The translations under genes and the position numbers were made by a program. A stretch of 64,000 bases of DNA, taken from NCBI GenBank assembly GCA_016744775.1, contig JADGDS010000005.1, forward strand, positions 203,638-267,637, given 5' to 3'. Origin of the DNA: Candidatus Marithrix sp. Its GTDB lineage: Bacteria; Pseudomonadota; Gammaproteobacteria; Beggiatoales; Beggiatoaceae. Under the pieces are notes generated by a model that was not told the origin of the DNA, ran no database searches, and saw nothing but the letters and a program-made list of their open reading frames with translations. Below, in pieces: positions 46,117 to 55,339 of this stretch (position 1 is its first letter; the number at the start of each line of letters is the position of its first letter).

Positions 46117-46328
46117 TGCCTAAATTATCAGGTATTAATCATCAACAAGCAGTTAGAGTATTTAAAAAAGTTGGATTTGAGATTGCACGACAAGGTAAGC
46201 ATGTTACCATGACAGATGGAGAACGTATTATTACAATACCAAGAGCAAATCCTATTAATGCTTATACAATGGCTAGTATTATAAAAGACGCTGGTTTAAC
46301 AATTGAAGAATTTAAGAAACTTTTATGA
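46116..46328 (+). CDS. hicA: HicA-family mRNA interferase toxin
   Basis: 70 residues. A double-stranded RNA-binding-like fold with GFEIARQGKHVTMTDGERIITIPRA; the catalytic His is in GKHV. The end NAYTMASIIKDAGLTIEEF is typical. It cleaves mRNA when its antitoxin is lost. Both genes look intact, so the pair is probably active. Debris copies C and D lie on either side. Confidence 0.9.
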   Translation: MPKLSGINHQQAVRVFKKVGFEIARQGKHVTMTDGERIITIPRANPINAYTMASIIKDAGLTIEEFKKLL

Positions 46329-46390
46329 TGATAGGGCAACCATAAAGGATTGCCCCTACTTTATCCTGCTTTAACCGTCAACAAAGACTC

Positions 46391-46597
46391 AACCCACAAA
46401 TTATTAAGCTGTTCCTGCAAAGCTGCTCTTGTAAATTATCAATATCCACAATATCCAATGGTTGATCATGCCATGAACAGGAAAATACAGCTTCTTTGAT
46501 TTGACGTATTAATATATTTTTTATATTGTTATACTATCACCAAAGCTAATTGTTCTTTTAATTCTGAATCATTTCTGATAGGATGTTTAAGAAATCA
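46391..46597 (-). pseudogene. Collapsed copy D of the oxidoreductase gene
   Basis: The first 100 bases are nearly identical to copy C (45724-45820). After a short jump (TTTGACGTATTAA, parent about 47720) the copy continues with the piece around parent 49475-49520 (TTCTTTTAATTCTGAATCAT). It combines the pieces seen in copies B and C. Confidence 0.85.
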
Positions 46598-46612
46598 AAA
46601 ACGGGGTAATAA

Positions 46613-46806
46613 GTGAAATTTGAATGGGATAACCAGAAGACTGCGAAGAATCTGAAAAAACATGGAATTTCAAGAAGCAGCATCGGTTTTTGGCGATCCG
46701 TTGGCAGATGATTATTGTGTCTCATACTGAACGAAATGGTTCAACACGAATAATCAGCGCACGCCTTATGCAAAAACATGAGAGAAATATTTATGAAGAA
46801 GGTTAA
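46613..46806 (+). pseudogene. Decayed BrnT-type toxin gene
   Basis: GTG start, then VKFEWDNQKTAKNLKKHGI; after a frame change FQEAASVFGDPLADDYCVS; after another change and an internal deletion VSHTERNGSTRIISARLMQK and HERNIYEEG then TAA. These are the start, middle and end of BrnT (DUF497) toxins. The central strand region is missing, so it cannot be active. Confidence 0.8.
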
Positions 46807-47009
46807 AGATAATGACGAAATTAGAGCAGAATACAAAAGAGAAGATTTAGGTGTTGGTGTAAGATTACAATGAAGGTCATAATCTAGTTCTTCTGACCCC
46901 TGAAGTAGCGAAGGCGTTTCCATCTGAAGATGCAGTAAATAAAGCTCTTTTGTCATTGATAAAAATTGCTCAGGCATCAACGGGTCTAACAAAATCATCC
47001 ATCATCTAG
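46793..47009 (+). pseudogene. Decayed antitoxin gene partnered with BrnT
   Basis: It starts MKKVKDNDEIRAEYKREDLG in one frame and continues in another as YNEGHNLVLLTPEVAKAFPS and EDAVNKALLSLIKIAQAS to a TAG at 47007. A small deletion joins the two parts. The sequence is the common small partner encoded after BrnT-like toxins. The 14-base overlap with brnT is preserved. Confidence 0.7.
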
Positions 47010-47059
47010 GACGTTGCCCTAGGTTATATTAATGTCGCCCCTTCAGGGCTTAAATCATA

Positions 47060-47139
47060 GTAGGTTGGGCTGACGATAGGAAGCCCAACAGAATAATGGC
47101 ATCCGAAATGTTGGGCTTCCTTTCGTCAGCCCAACCTAC
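47060..47139. repeat. Inverted repeat element GTAGGTTGGGCTGAC
   Basis: 30-base arms 47060-47089 and 47110-47139 match with one mismatch around a 20-base centre. Such GTAGGTTGGGCTGACGAAAGGAAGCCCAAC elements are small non-autonomous repeats. A partly truncated copy lies at 59670-59729 against zipA. Confidence 0.85.
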
Positions 47140-47174
47140 GAGTGCTTTATTGAAAACAAGTAAACCGATTAAGT

Positions 47175-47339
47175 TTTTCTCGTTCCCACGCTCCAGCGTG
47201 GTAACGCATGTCCAGACGCTCCAGCGTCAAGTCGGTTATCACCGACCCTACAAGGCTTGTCGGGTTTTAGACCTGTCAGGTCTGATACTCGCAGGATGTA
47301 TAAGCGAACGATAAAAATTAGTTTATTCACATACATGTT
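47175..47339 (+). repeat. Long direct repeat, copy 2
   Basis: Same sequence and orientation as 44084-44276 without the 28-base insert. It lies just downstream (3') of the intact oxidoreductase gene, as copy 1 lies downstream of the collapsed copy B. Confidence 0.9.
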
Positions 47340-47425
47340 GTACTTTTTAAATATAGACTTATATTTTATATACTGCAAGAAGTTATTTAGTTACAAAAAA
47401 ATTAAATCAAGCAATAGAATTAATA

Positions 47426-50400
47426 CTAGATACCATCTTGCTTCAACAAATACTCCACCCACAAATTATTAACTTGTTCTGACAACCGATTTTGACTAAG
47501 CCGCTCCTGTAAATTATCAATATCAACAATATCCAATGGCTGATCTTGCCACGAACAAGAAAATACCGCTTTAGTTCTTTCTCCAGTTTTAGGATCAATT
47601 TGCCATTGCAAACATTGGGCACATACGCCTTTTAACATACACTGCATTGGACCATGTATTGATGCTGTAAATTTCGGTGAATATTGCTTTAATATGCCTT
47701 TTCTAGCATCTTGTATTTGGCGTATTAACTTATAATCTCCCACTATTATAACACTTGTTACTTCTTCTAAAGCGATTGTTGAATTGATTAATACATCCAA
47801 TAATTCGCCAGTGGCACTATAATCTTGTGGGCGATTTGCAGTAATCGGTTCACCTTCAGCAGTAATCCACACTATAGCATCAGTTGCCGCTTCTAATTCT
47901 GATTGACGATAAACTTCATTTTGATGTTTGAAATTGCCAATATATAGGACTTTATTTCCTGCCGCTTTTAATGTTGGTGCCACTGTACGAATATCAGCCG
48001 CTGCTAAATTATCACCAATTATCATAATAGTTTCACCACCATTAGGAATATTAGTTTTTGTTCCAGTTGGTCCCATTAATGAAATAGGGTCTCCGGGGCG
48101 AAAGATACTACACAGTCGTGAGCTAGCTCCTTGTTGCATTACCATTAAAGATATAGTACCTTTTTCTCGATCAATTCCAGCACAGCGCATAGCCAAAGCT
48201 TCTGTTTGCAAACGAGTATTTTCTATAATTGGAGCATAAGTTTCAAAGTTTTGGAGACGGAAAAATTGTCCCGGTTTATATTGTTGTGCCGCTAAAGGGG
48301 CGCGAATTGTTAGTTCAATGATATTATCGCCATGACGCTGCACTTGTTCAATTGTAGTTTGCAATAAATCTTGTATCTGACTTTTAAATAAGTCAAACCT
48401 GTCAGGTTTAATATGCTCAAGTGATTTCATAATATGTGGATAAGTGCGTTTACCAGAAGCTACCGCTTTTACAACATTACCATGAAATGCAGGATGAGTA
48501 TCACCAACAAATGTGACGCGATTTTGTGAAGTAAATGGACCAAATTGTTTATCTTTACAATGAGCAATATTTGAAATCGCTTCTAACTTACCATCTATAT
48601 TTTCATAAGGCTGATATTGAAATAAGCCTTCGCGTTCAAATGAACCACGATGTTCAAATTCATAAGCAACATTAGGCTTAGCACCAGTAGCAACAAAAAT
48701 AGCCTTTGCCGCTAATACAATTTCTTCATTACCAGACTTACAAACTAAAGCTTTTACATGTCCATATTTATCTAATTCTACCTTTTTAGGTTCAACAGTT
48801 TCAGCATAAAAAATACCTTCCTCTAATGCTTTTGCAACTTCTTCATGATTACTTTTATAAGCAGGCGATTCTTGCATACTGCGTCTATAAGCAACAGTAA
48901 CCCCACCCCATTTATGTATTAAACCTTGTATATCATCTGTGCTTTCCAATTCTTCTGCATGACTCAAAAATTCATCTAATATTTCAAGTGAAGCCGCATC
49001 TAAGTGTTCACGAACTTTGCTACCTAATTTCTCATAACGAGCTTTAATCTTTTTAATTTGTACTAAATAATAAGCCTGAACCTCAGTAGCAGTATCAATT
49101 CCAGTCAAGCCACCACCAATTACCACTGCCGGCAAACGTACCTGTAAATTAGCCAAACTACCTTCTTTCGCCGCACCGCTTAACTGCAAAGTCATAAGAA
49201 AATCAGCCGCTTGACGCATTCCCGGCGCCAAACTATTTGGAATCGCTAAAGCTTGTGGTAAACCTGCACCAACCGCAATTGCAACATGGTCAAATCCTAA
49301 TGACCATGCTTTTTCTAAAGTTATAGTACCACCAAACCGCACACCACCATAAGCTTGAAAATAAGGGCGACGTAATAAAGTTAAATAAATCAACCTCAAA
49401 AAATTTTTATCCCAACGTACAGTAATGCCGTATTCAGCCACTCCACCAAAGCCAGTTGTGATACGATTATCTAATTCTTCTTTTAATTTTGCATAATTTC
49501 TGATAGGATGTTTCAGAAATTGATCTGGTAAGGGTTCAATTTTAAGTCCATCAATACCTACGACGGCACAACCTTCCATTAAAAGATGATGTGCCAAGGT
49601 AAAACCAGCGGGTCCTAATCCAGCTATAAGTATTTTTAATCCATTATACGGTTTAGCAACCCATTGTTGTTGTCGCAGAGGATTCCAACGAGTTAGTAAA
49701 TCATAAATTTCTACACCCCAAGGTAATTCTAAGACATCAGTTAGTACTCTGGTTTCAATTTGTGGAATATTAACAGGTTCTTGTTTTTGATAAATACAAC
49801 TTTTCATGCAATCATTACAAATGCGATGTCCAGTTACTGGGCACATAGGATTATCTAACATCACCATAGCCAAAGCGGCAATGGTATTACCATCGCGCTT
49901 TAGTAAGTGCATTTCAGATATTTTTTCCTCTAATGGGCAGCCTGTAAGAGTATTACCCAAAGGATCCTGTTTGAACCCTAAATCATATCGAGCTTTTTTT
50001 ACTGGAAAACCTTTAGAGCAAAGATCACCATTATGATCATGACAGTAAATGCAATAATTAATTTCATTTTGTACCTGCAATAATGACATGCGCTGATCTG
50101 TTAATTTAAAATCTTGACGCTGGCGACGATGTTTTACTGAAGTAGTAGAAACTAATTTATTATGATCTATGGGTTGTGGTAAGCGGAAACTGACCCAATT
50201 TTGCACATAAGCTTGTGCTTCTGGGTTAATTAAGGCATGAACACACCATTGTGTAAGTTTTTCAATGTCATCCGCGTATGTTTCTTTATCAGCTAAATAT
50301 TGTTGCCCTAATTGCGCAACAGTTAATTCATTAATAACAGGTAACTGTTCATTTAACCATTTTGTTAATGTGGTAAAATTGTTTTCTAATGATTTTTTCA

Positions 50401-50737
50401 AACGTCGTCGTGCGCGACGCAGTACAAACCATTTTTTAAAATAAAAAATTGGACTATTTACATTCGCTTGCTGGCGTGAGCTTTGCATTTCTTCAGAAAT
50501 GTCGAAAAACTCAAGCAAAAAAGCCTCTAGTATTTTTGCGCAATCTATCAATAATTCGCTTAATTCTACAGCTGTAAAACTGTGTTGCTCATGACGATAA
50601 GCGAGTAAATCAATATATCTTGCTGGATTTTCAGCCTTTAAATAATTTAAAAACTGTTGATCGATACTATAAAGTGTATCTGGCTCAAACATTTTAGTGA
50701 AACTAAAATCACTAAAATTCATTTTTATTGTAGGCAT
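47426..50737 (-). CDS. Large FAD/Fe-S oxidoreductase, GltD/NfnB-like fused to NfnA-like domain
   Basis: 1103 residues. Residues 1-220 are a helical part I do not recognise. Next is a Cys-rich section (Cys229, Cys232, Cys240, later GCPLEE and CNDCMKSC) fit for iron-sulfur clusters. It is followed by a GltD/NfnB-like flavin domain with GLGPAG near 373 and a second dinucleotide motif IGGGLTGID at 540-548. The C-terminal third (about 800-1065) is a ferredoxin-reductase-like module (YKPGQFFRLQNF) ending in a 2Fe-2S site Cys1033, 1039, 1042, 1061, as in PyrK or NfnA. The whole resembles a fused NADH-dependent ferredoxin:NADP oxidoreductase. The partner and direction of electron flow are unknown. 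At least four collapsed copies lie downstream. Confidence 0.8.
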   Translation of the reverse strand: MPTIKMNFSDFSFTKMFEPDTLYSIDQQFLNYLKAENPARYIDLLAYRHEQHSFTAVELSELLIDCAKILEAFLLEFFDISEEMQSSRQQANVNSPIFYFKKWFVLRRARRRLKKSLENNFTTLTKWLNEQLPVINELTVAQLGQQYLADKETYADDIEKLTQWCVHALINPEAQAYVQNWVSFRLPQPIDHNKLVSTTSVKHRRQRQDFKLTDQRMSLLQVQNEINYCIYCHDHNGDLCSKGFPVKKARYDLGFKQDPLGNTLTGCPLEEKISEMHLLKRDGNTIAALAMVMLDNPMCPVTGHRICNDCMKSCIYQKQEPVNIPQIETRVLTDVLELPWGVEIYDLLTRWNPLRQQQWVAKPYNGLKILIAGLGPAGFTLAHHLLMEGCAVVGIDGLKIEPLPDQFLKHPIRNYAKLKEELDNRITTGFGGVAEYGITVRWDKNFLRLIYLTLLRRPYFQAYGGVRFGGTITLEKAWSLGFDHVAIAVGAGLPQALAIPNSLAPGMRQAADFLMTLQLSGAAKEGSLANLQVRLPAVVIGGGLTGIDTATEVQAYYLVQIKKIKARYEKLGSKVREHLDAASLEILDEFLSHAEELESTDDIQGLIHKWGGVTVAYRRSMQESPAYKSNHEEVAKALEEGIFYAETVEPKKVELDKYGHVKALVCKSGNEEIVLAAKAIFVATGAKPNVAYEFEHRGSFEREGLFQYQPYENIDGKLEAISNIAHCKDKQFGPFTSQNRVTFVGDTHPAFHGNVVKAVASGKRTYPHIMKSLEHIKPDRFDLFKSQIQDLLQTTIEQVQRHGDNIIELTIRAPLAAQQYKPGQFFRLQNFETYAPIIENTRLQTEALAMRCAGIDREKGTISLMVMQQGASSRLCSIFRPGDPISLMGPTGTKTNIPNGGETIMIIGDNLAAADIRTVAPTLKAAGNKVLYIGNFKHQNEVYRQSELEAATDAIVWITAEGEPITANRPQDYSATGELLDVLINSTIALEEVTSVIIVGDYKLIRQIQDARKGILKQYSPKFTASIHGPMQCMLKGVCAQCLQWQIDPKTGERTKAVFSCSWQDQPLDIVDIDNLQERLSQNRLSEQVNNLWVEYLLKQDGI

Positions 50738-50767
50738 AATTATTAATTATTCAATTTAGGAAATATT

Positions 50768-51094
50768 ATGAATGAACATATCATCGCAGTTACAGATGAT
50801 TCTTTTGAAGAAGATGTACTAAAATCTGAAATACCAGTATTAGTTGATTATTGGGCAGATTGGTGTAGCCCATGCAAACAGATTGCCCCAATCCTAGATG
50901 AAGTTGCTGAAGAATATGTAGGTAAAGTCAAAATTGCCAAGTTAAATATTGATGACAATCCTAAAACACCAGTTAAATATGGTGTGCGTGGTATTCCTAC
51001 TTTAATTTTATTTAAAAATGGTGAACTTGAAGCTACTAAAGTTGGTGCGCTTTCTAAATCACAACTAACAGCCTTTTTAGATAGCAACTCATAG
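50768..51094 (+). CDS. trxA: Thioredoxin
   Basis: 108 residues. The active site reads WCSPCKQ instead of the usual WCGPCK, so Gly is replaced by Ser, which may alter the redox potential. [10 protein letters not shown], the cis-Pro in GIPTL and the C-terminal helix are otherwise normal. AGGA precedes the ATG. trx-rho is a conserved pair. Confidence 0.95.
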   Translation: MNEHIIAVTDDSFEEDVLKSEIPVLVDYWADWCSPCKQIAPILDEVAEEYVGKVKIAKLNIDDNPKTPVKYGVRGIPTLILFKNGELEATKVGALSKSQLTAFLDSNS

Positions 51095-51170
51095 AATTCC
51101 ATTTAATCAATCCCCGCCCACATCTTGTGGGTATCAAAATATCTTGCCGCATCCCCTTTAATGTATGATT

Positions 51171-52427
51171 ATGAATCTAACTGAATTAAAAAAACAATCA
51201 GCTTCTGAACTAATGTTATTAGCTCAAGCTTTAAATTTGGAAGGAACCGCGCGTTCTCGCAAACAAGATGTAATCTTTGCCCTCTTAAAAGCACATGCTA
51301 AAAAAGGCGAAGATATTTTTGGTGATGGCGTATTAGAAATTTTACAAGATGGTTTTGGTTTCTTACGCTCTGCCGATAGCTCCTATTTAGCTGGACCCGA
51401 TGATATTTATGTTTCTCCCAGCCAAATACGTCGTTTTAATTTACGCACAGGCGATACAGTTTCTGGCAAAATTCGCCCACCAAAGGAAGGTGAACGCTAT
51501 TTTGCTTTATTAAAAGTAAATGAAATTAATTTTGAACTGCCTGAATTAGCCAAAAATAAAGTTTTATTTGAAAACCTAACCCCACTATTTGCCAATAAAC
51601 GATTTGAATTGGAAATGGGTAATGGTAGCACCGAAGATTTAACTCCACGTATAATTGATCTAGTAGCACCAATTGGTAAAGGGCAACGCGGTTTGATCGT
51701 TTCACCGCCTAAGTCTGGTAAAACAATGATGTTACAAAATATCGCTCAGTCTATTGCGGTTAATCATCCAGAGTGTTATTTAATTGTATTATTAATTGAT
51801 GAACGCCCTGAAGAAGTTACAGAAATGATACGTTCAGTGCGTGGTGAAGTGGTTTCAAGTACTTTTGATGAACCTGCTACTCGCCATGTACAAGTAGCTG
51901 AAATGGTTATTGAAAAAGCTAAACGTTTAGTTGAACATAAAAAAGATGTAGTAATTTTATTAGATTCTATTACTCGTTTAGCTCGCGCTTATAATACTGT
52001 AGTGCCTAGCTCAGGTAAAGTTCTTACTGGTGGAGTTGACGCTAATGCCTTACATCGCCCGAAACGTTTTTTTGGTGCAGCGCGTAATGTTGAAGAAGGT
52101 GGAAGTTTAACTATTATGGCTACAGCTTTAATTGATACCGGATCACGTATGGATGATGTGATTTATGAAGAATTTAAAGGTACTGGTAATAATGAAATCC
52201 ACCTTGATCGTAAAATTGCCGAAAAACGTATTTATCCTGCCATTAATATTAACCGTTCAGGCACTCGCCGTGAAGAATTACTTATCTCAGCAGAAATGTT
52301 ACAAAAAATATGGATATTAAGAAAAATTCTGCATTCAAAAGATGAAATAAGTGCTATGGAATTTTTATTAGATCCTTTAAAAGTAACTAAAACCAATGAT
52401 GAATTTTTTGATTCTATGAAACGATAA
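51171..52427 (+). CDS. rho: Transcription termination factor Rho
   Basis: 418 residues from ATG 51171, beginning [20 protein letters not shown] as in other Rho proteins (ATG 51165 adds two residues). The RNA-binding domain has GFGFLRS and [16 protein letters not shown]. Walker A is [12 protein letters not shown], with [13 protein letters not shown] and the R-loop. It ends transcription as a hexameric helicase. The 76-base leader has a small CCCAC-GTGGG hairpin; rho is often self-regulated there. Confidence 0.97.
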   Translation: MNLTELKKQSASELMLLAQALNLEGTARSRKQDVIFALLKAHAKKGEDIFGDGVLEILQDGFGFLRSADSSYLAGPDDIYVSPSQIRRFNLRTGDTVSGKIRPPKEGERYFALLKVNEINFELPELAKNKVLFENLTPLFANKRFELEMGNGSTEDLTPRIIDLVAPIGKGQRGLIVSPPKSGKTMMLQNIAQSIAVNHPECYLIVLLIDERPEEVTEMIRSVRGEVVSSTFDEPATRHVQVAEMVIEKAKRLVEHKKDVVILLDSITRLARAYNTVVPSSGKVLTGGVDANALHRPKRFFGAARNVEEGGSLTIMATALIDTGSRMDDVIYEEFKGTGNNEIHLDRKIAEKRIYPAININRSGTRREELLISAEMLQKIWILRKILHSKDEISAMEFLLDPLKVTKTNDEFFDSMKR

Positions 52428-52432
52428 TAGCA

Positions 52433-53293
52433 ATGACTGTTGAACCAGTAGTTTCGGTTATTATTGTCAATTTTAATGCTGGTAAGCTGTTAAATCAATG
52501 TGTCAGTTCTGTATTAGCCTCTAATATTCCAGTATCTATTTATGTTGTTGACAATGCTTCTCAAGACAATAGCTTACAACTTTTAGAACCCATTATTGAT
52601 AGAATAAAACTGATTAAAAATAGCAATAATCTCGGTTTTGCACCCGCTGCTAATCTGGTTTTAGCTGATACTACTAATAGTAAATATTTATTATTCCTTA
52701 ATCCTGATTGTTTAATCTACCCTGATACTATATCTAAATTTGTAGCCGTAATGGATCAAAATCCACAAGCTGGTATGGCTGGTTGTGTGGTGCGAAATCC
52801 TGATGGTTCTGAACAGCTTAGTAGTAGGCGCAGCGTACCAACGCCGTGGCGCAGTCTTATCCAAGTATTTCATTTAAACAAATTTTTTCAAAGTTTCTTA
52901 TTAACAAATCAAGTTTTACCAACAAAACCCATTGAAATTGAGGGCATATCTGGTTCTTGCATGTTTGTAAGGCGCATTGCCTTAGATATTGTAGGTGCAA
53001 TGGATGAAAGTTACTTCTTACATTGCGAAGATTTAGATTGGTTCATGCGTTTTCGTGCTAAAAATTTTAGTATTTTGTTTATTCCAGATATTGAAATAGT
53101 ACATTTTAAAGGAGTTTGTAGTGTAAAAACACCAATTAAAGTGGAATGGTATAAACATCGAGGTATGGTAAAATTTTATAGAAAATTTTTTAGAGACAAA
53201 TATCCATTTATACTTTTTTGGGGAGTCATAACAATGGTGTGGCTACGCTTTATAAGCGTCGCAATTAGACAATTGTTTAAAAAAAATGAATGA
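52433..53293 (+). CDS. Glycosyltransferase family 2 (rhamnosyltransferase-like)
   Basis: 286 residues. GT-A fold with VSVIIVNFNAGKLLNQCVSS, VVDNASQDNS, the metal site FLNPDCLIYPD and a catalytic region SYFLHCEDLDWFMR. A C-terminal hydrophobic helix (about 258-278) may attach it to the membrane. The ED-LDW pattern resembles WbbL-type enzymes acting on lipid-linked sugars. The acceptor is unknown. It overlaps mutL by eight bases. Confidence 0.88.
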   Translation: MTVEPVVSVIIVNFNAGKLLNQCVSSVLASNIPVSIYVVDNASQDNSLQLLEPIIDRIKLIKNSNNLGFAPAANLVLADTTNSKYLLFLNPDCLIYPDTISKFVAVMDQNPQAGMAGCVVRNPDGSEQLSSRRSVPTPWRSLIQVFHLNKFFQSFLLTNQVLPTKPIEIEGISGSCMFVRRIALDIVGAMDESYFLHCEDLDWFMRFRAKNFSILFIPDIEIVHFKGVCSVKTPIKVEWYKHRGMVKFYRKFFRDKYPFILFWGVITMVWLRFISVAIRQLFKKNE

Positions 53294-54971
53294 TAAAAAT
53301 ATTCCCACTATTCAAGCTTTATCTTCATTAGTAGCGAAACAAATCGCTGCTGGTGAAATGGTTGATCGCCCAGCTTCTGCCTTAAAAGAATTATTAGAAA
53401 ATAGTTTAGATGCTAAAGCTGATAATATTGAAGTTCAAATTGAACAAGCTGGAATTGCTTTAATAAAAGTGCGTGATAATGGCTTTGGAATTCGCCCAGA
53501 TGAATTATCCTTTGCCTTAAATCGACATACTACTAGCAAAATTAGAAATTTAGAAGATTTATATAATCTTAATAGCTTAGGCTTTCGTGGTGAGGCTTTA
53601 GCAAGTATCGCCTCAATTGCACGATTAACTTTAAGTTCACGTTTTTGTCAAAATGAAGTTGGATATTCCATATATTTAGATGGGCAGGAAAAACCTAGTA
53701 AGGCAACTCCGATAGCTCATTTAGTTGGCACTACAGTTGAAGTACGTGATTTTTTTTATAATACACCGGCAAGAAGAAAGTTTTTACGCCGCGAAAAAAC
53801 TGAATTTGCGCATATATATGAAATGATGAAGCGTCTAGCTTTAAGTAGTTTTCATATTAATTTTAAATTAACTCATAACAATAAAGTTTTAATGCTTGCA
53901 AAATCAGCCTCAACTGAAGCGCAAAAATTACAACGATTAAGTTTATTATGCGGTATTGAATTTGTAGAACATCTATTAACAGTCAAACAAACTACTAACA
54001 ACAATATTAAGCTATCCGGTTGGATAACTCAGCCAACTTTTTCACGTAGCCAAGCAGATTTACAATATTTTTTTATTAATGGGCGTTTTGTTCGTGATAA
54101 ATTAATCACTCATGCTATACATCAAGCTTATAAAGATGTATTATATGGAACTCGTTATCCTGCTTATGTATTGTATTTAAGCATTGATCCCAGTAAAATA
54201 GATGTTAATGTACATCCAACCAAGAATGAAGTACGTTTTGCTGAAGCTGAATTTATATATAAATTTTTAATAGATAGTTTACAAGAAAAACTGGCTAAAA
54301 CTTCACCGGGTAATGTTGATCCACCTTCATCATTAAAAATTCAAGAAACTCACCAAACTTATCAAACTAGCACCAAAAATTCAGCAACTCCAGCTTTAGG
54401 TTATGCAGTAGCACAATTATCTGGTATTTACATTTTAGCAGAAAATGCACAAGGATTAATAATAGTAGATATGCACGCAGCTCATGAACGCATTAACTAT
54501 GAAAAAATGAAATCCGCTTATTTGACAAATAAAATAACCGCACAAATATTATTAGTACCACAATCCATTTCAGTAAGTGAACAAGAAGCAGAAATATATG
54601 AACAACATACTGAAATATTTAACAAATTAGGATTTGAAATTGATCGCGCTGGTAAAGAAATGTTGCTAGTACGTCAACTACCTAATTTATTACTGGAAGC
54701 CAATATCACAAATTTAGTACGGGATGTATTAGCAGATTTATTAGATTTAGGAGTAAGTGCCCGACTAGAAGAATCTATGCAAGAGATTTTAGCGACATTA
54801 TCCTGTCATACAGCGATACGAGCTAAGCGGCAACTAAGCATCACAGAAATGAATGCTTTATTACGAGAAATGGAACAAACTGAACGTAGCAATCAATGTA
54901 ATCATGGTCGTCCCACGTGGATGCAAGTTAGTATAAAAGATCTCGATAGTTTCTTTTTACGTGGACGTTAG
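53286..54971 (+). CDS. mutL: DNA mismatch repair protein MutL
   Basis: 561 residues. The N-terminal GHKL ATPase has VAKQIAAGEMVDRPASALKE, ELLENSLDA, DNGFGI and GFRGEALASIASI. The C-terminal dimerisation domain has DMHAAHERINYEKM and ends CHTAIRAKRQLSITEM...CNHGRPTWMQ. The DQHA motif reads DMHA here and the rest of the endonuclease site is not evident, as in E. coli MutL. It links MutS to MutH or other downstream nucleases. Confidence 0.95.
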   Translation: MNDKNIPTIQALSSLVAKQIAAGEMVDRPASALKELLENSLDAKADNIEVQIEQAGIALIKVRDNGFGIRPDELSFALNRHTTSKIRNLEDLYNLNSLGFRGEALASIASIARLTLSSRFCQNEVGYSIYLDGQEKPSKATPIAHLVGTTVEVRDFFYNTPARRKFLRREKTEFAHIYEMMKRLALSSFHINFKLTHNNKVLMLAKSASTEAQKLQRLSLLCGIEFVEHLLTVKQTTNNNIKLSGWITQPTFSRSQADLQYFFINGRFVRDKLITHAIHQAYKDVLYGTRYPAYVLYLSIDPSKIDVNVHPTKNEVRFAEAEFIYKFLIDSLQEKLAKTSPGNVDPPSSLKIQETHQTYQTSTKNSATPALGYAVAQLSGIYILAENAQGLIIVDMHAAHERINYEKMKSAYLTNKITAQILLVPQSISVSEQEAEIYEQHTEIFNKLGFEIDRAGKEMLLVRQLPNLLLEANITNLVRDVLADLLDLGVSARLEESMQEILATLSCHTAIRAKRQLSITEMNALLREMEQTERSNQCNHGRPTWMQVSIKDLDSFFLRGR

Positions 54972-54982
54972 AAATTTATTTT

Positions 54983-55321
54983 ATGGCAATAGAAACATAT
55001 CTGATAGGACGCAGCAAACAGGCTGATATTATCATTAACCAAACAGAAGCATCTGTAAGTAATTTACATTTAGAACTGACAAAAGATACTAGAGGTAAAT
55101 ATTATATTACTGATCGCCACAGTACTAATGGTAGCTATCGTAAAAACGGTGGGCGTTGGATAGCGATTCAACAATCCTATGTGAAGTTAGATGATCGTTT
55201 ATTATTAGGAAAATACCTCACTTCTGTAGAACATTTATTATCCATGCGTCTGCAAAAAACTTCTTCAGCCAAAGCAGTACGTAACCCTGAAACTGGTGAT
55301 ATTATTGCAGGAACATCTTAG
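54983..55321 (+). CDS. FHA-domain protein, short
   Basis: 112 residues, essentially one FHA domain: YLIGRSKQADIIIN, ASVSNLHLEL and DRHSTNGSYR carry the conserved Arg, Ser/His and Asn that read phosphothreonine. It starts 11 bases after mutL and is followed 18 bases later by a second FHA gene, so the mutL-FHA-FHA-PP2C set is probably co-transcribed. A reader for a Ser/Thr kinase. Confidence 0.88.
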   Translation: MAIETYLIGRSKQADIIINQTEASVSNLHLELTKDTRGKYYITDRHSTNGSYRKNGGRWIAIQQSYVKLDDRLLLGKYLTSVEHLLSMRLQKTSSAKAVRNPETGDIIAGTS

Positions 55322-55339
55322 TTTAAAAGGAACGATATT

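Noticed and set aside
46741..46998. 85-codon frame on the complement strand
   Set aside because: It is antisense to the recognisable BrnT and antitoxin remnants.
47169..47472. Frames of about 70 codons on both strands
   Set aside because: They consist of the direct repeat 47175-47339 and palindromic units, not of coding sequence.
48395..48409. AAACCTGTCAGGTTT inside the oxidoreductase gene
   Set aside because: It is in frame and encodes KPDRF without any outer arm sequence; a chance match to half of the repeat cannot be excluded, so it is not called.
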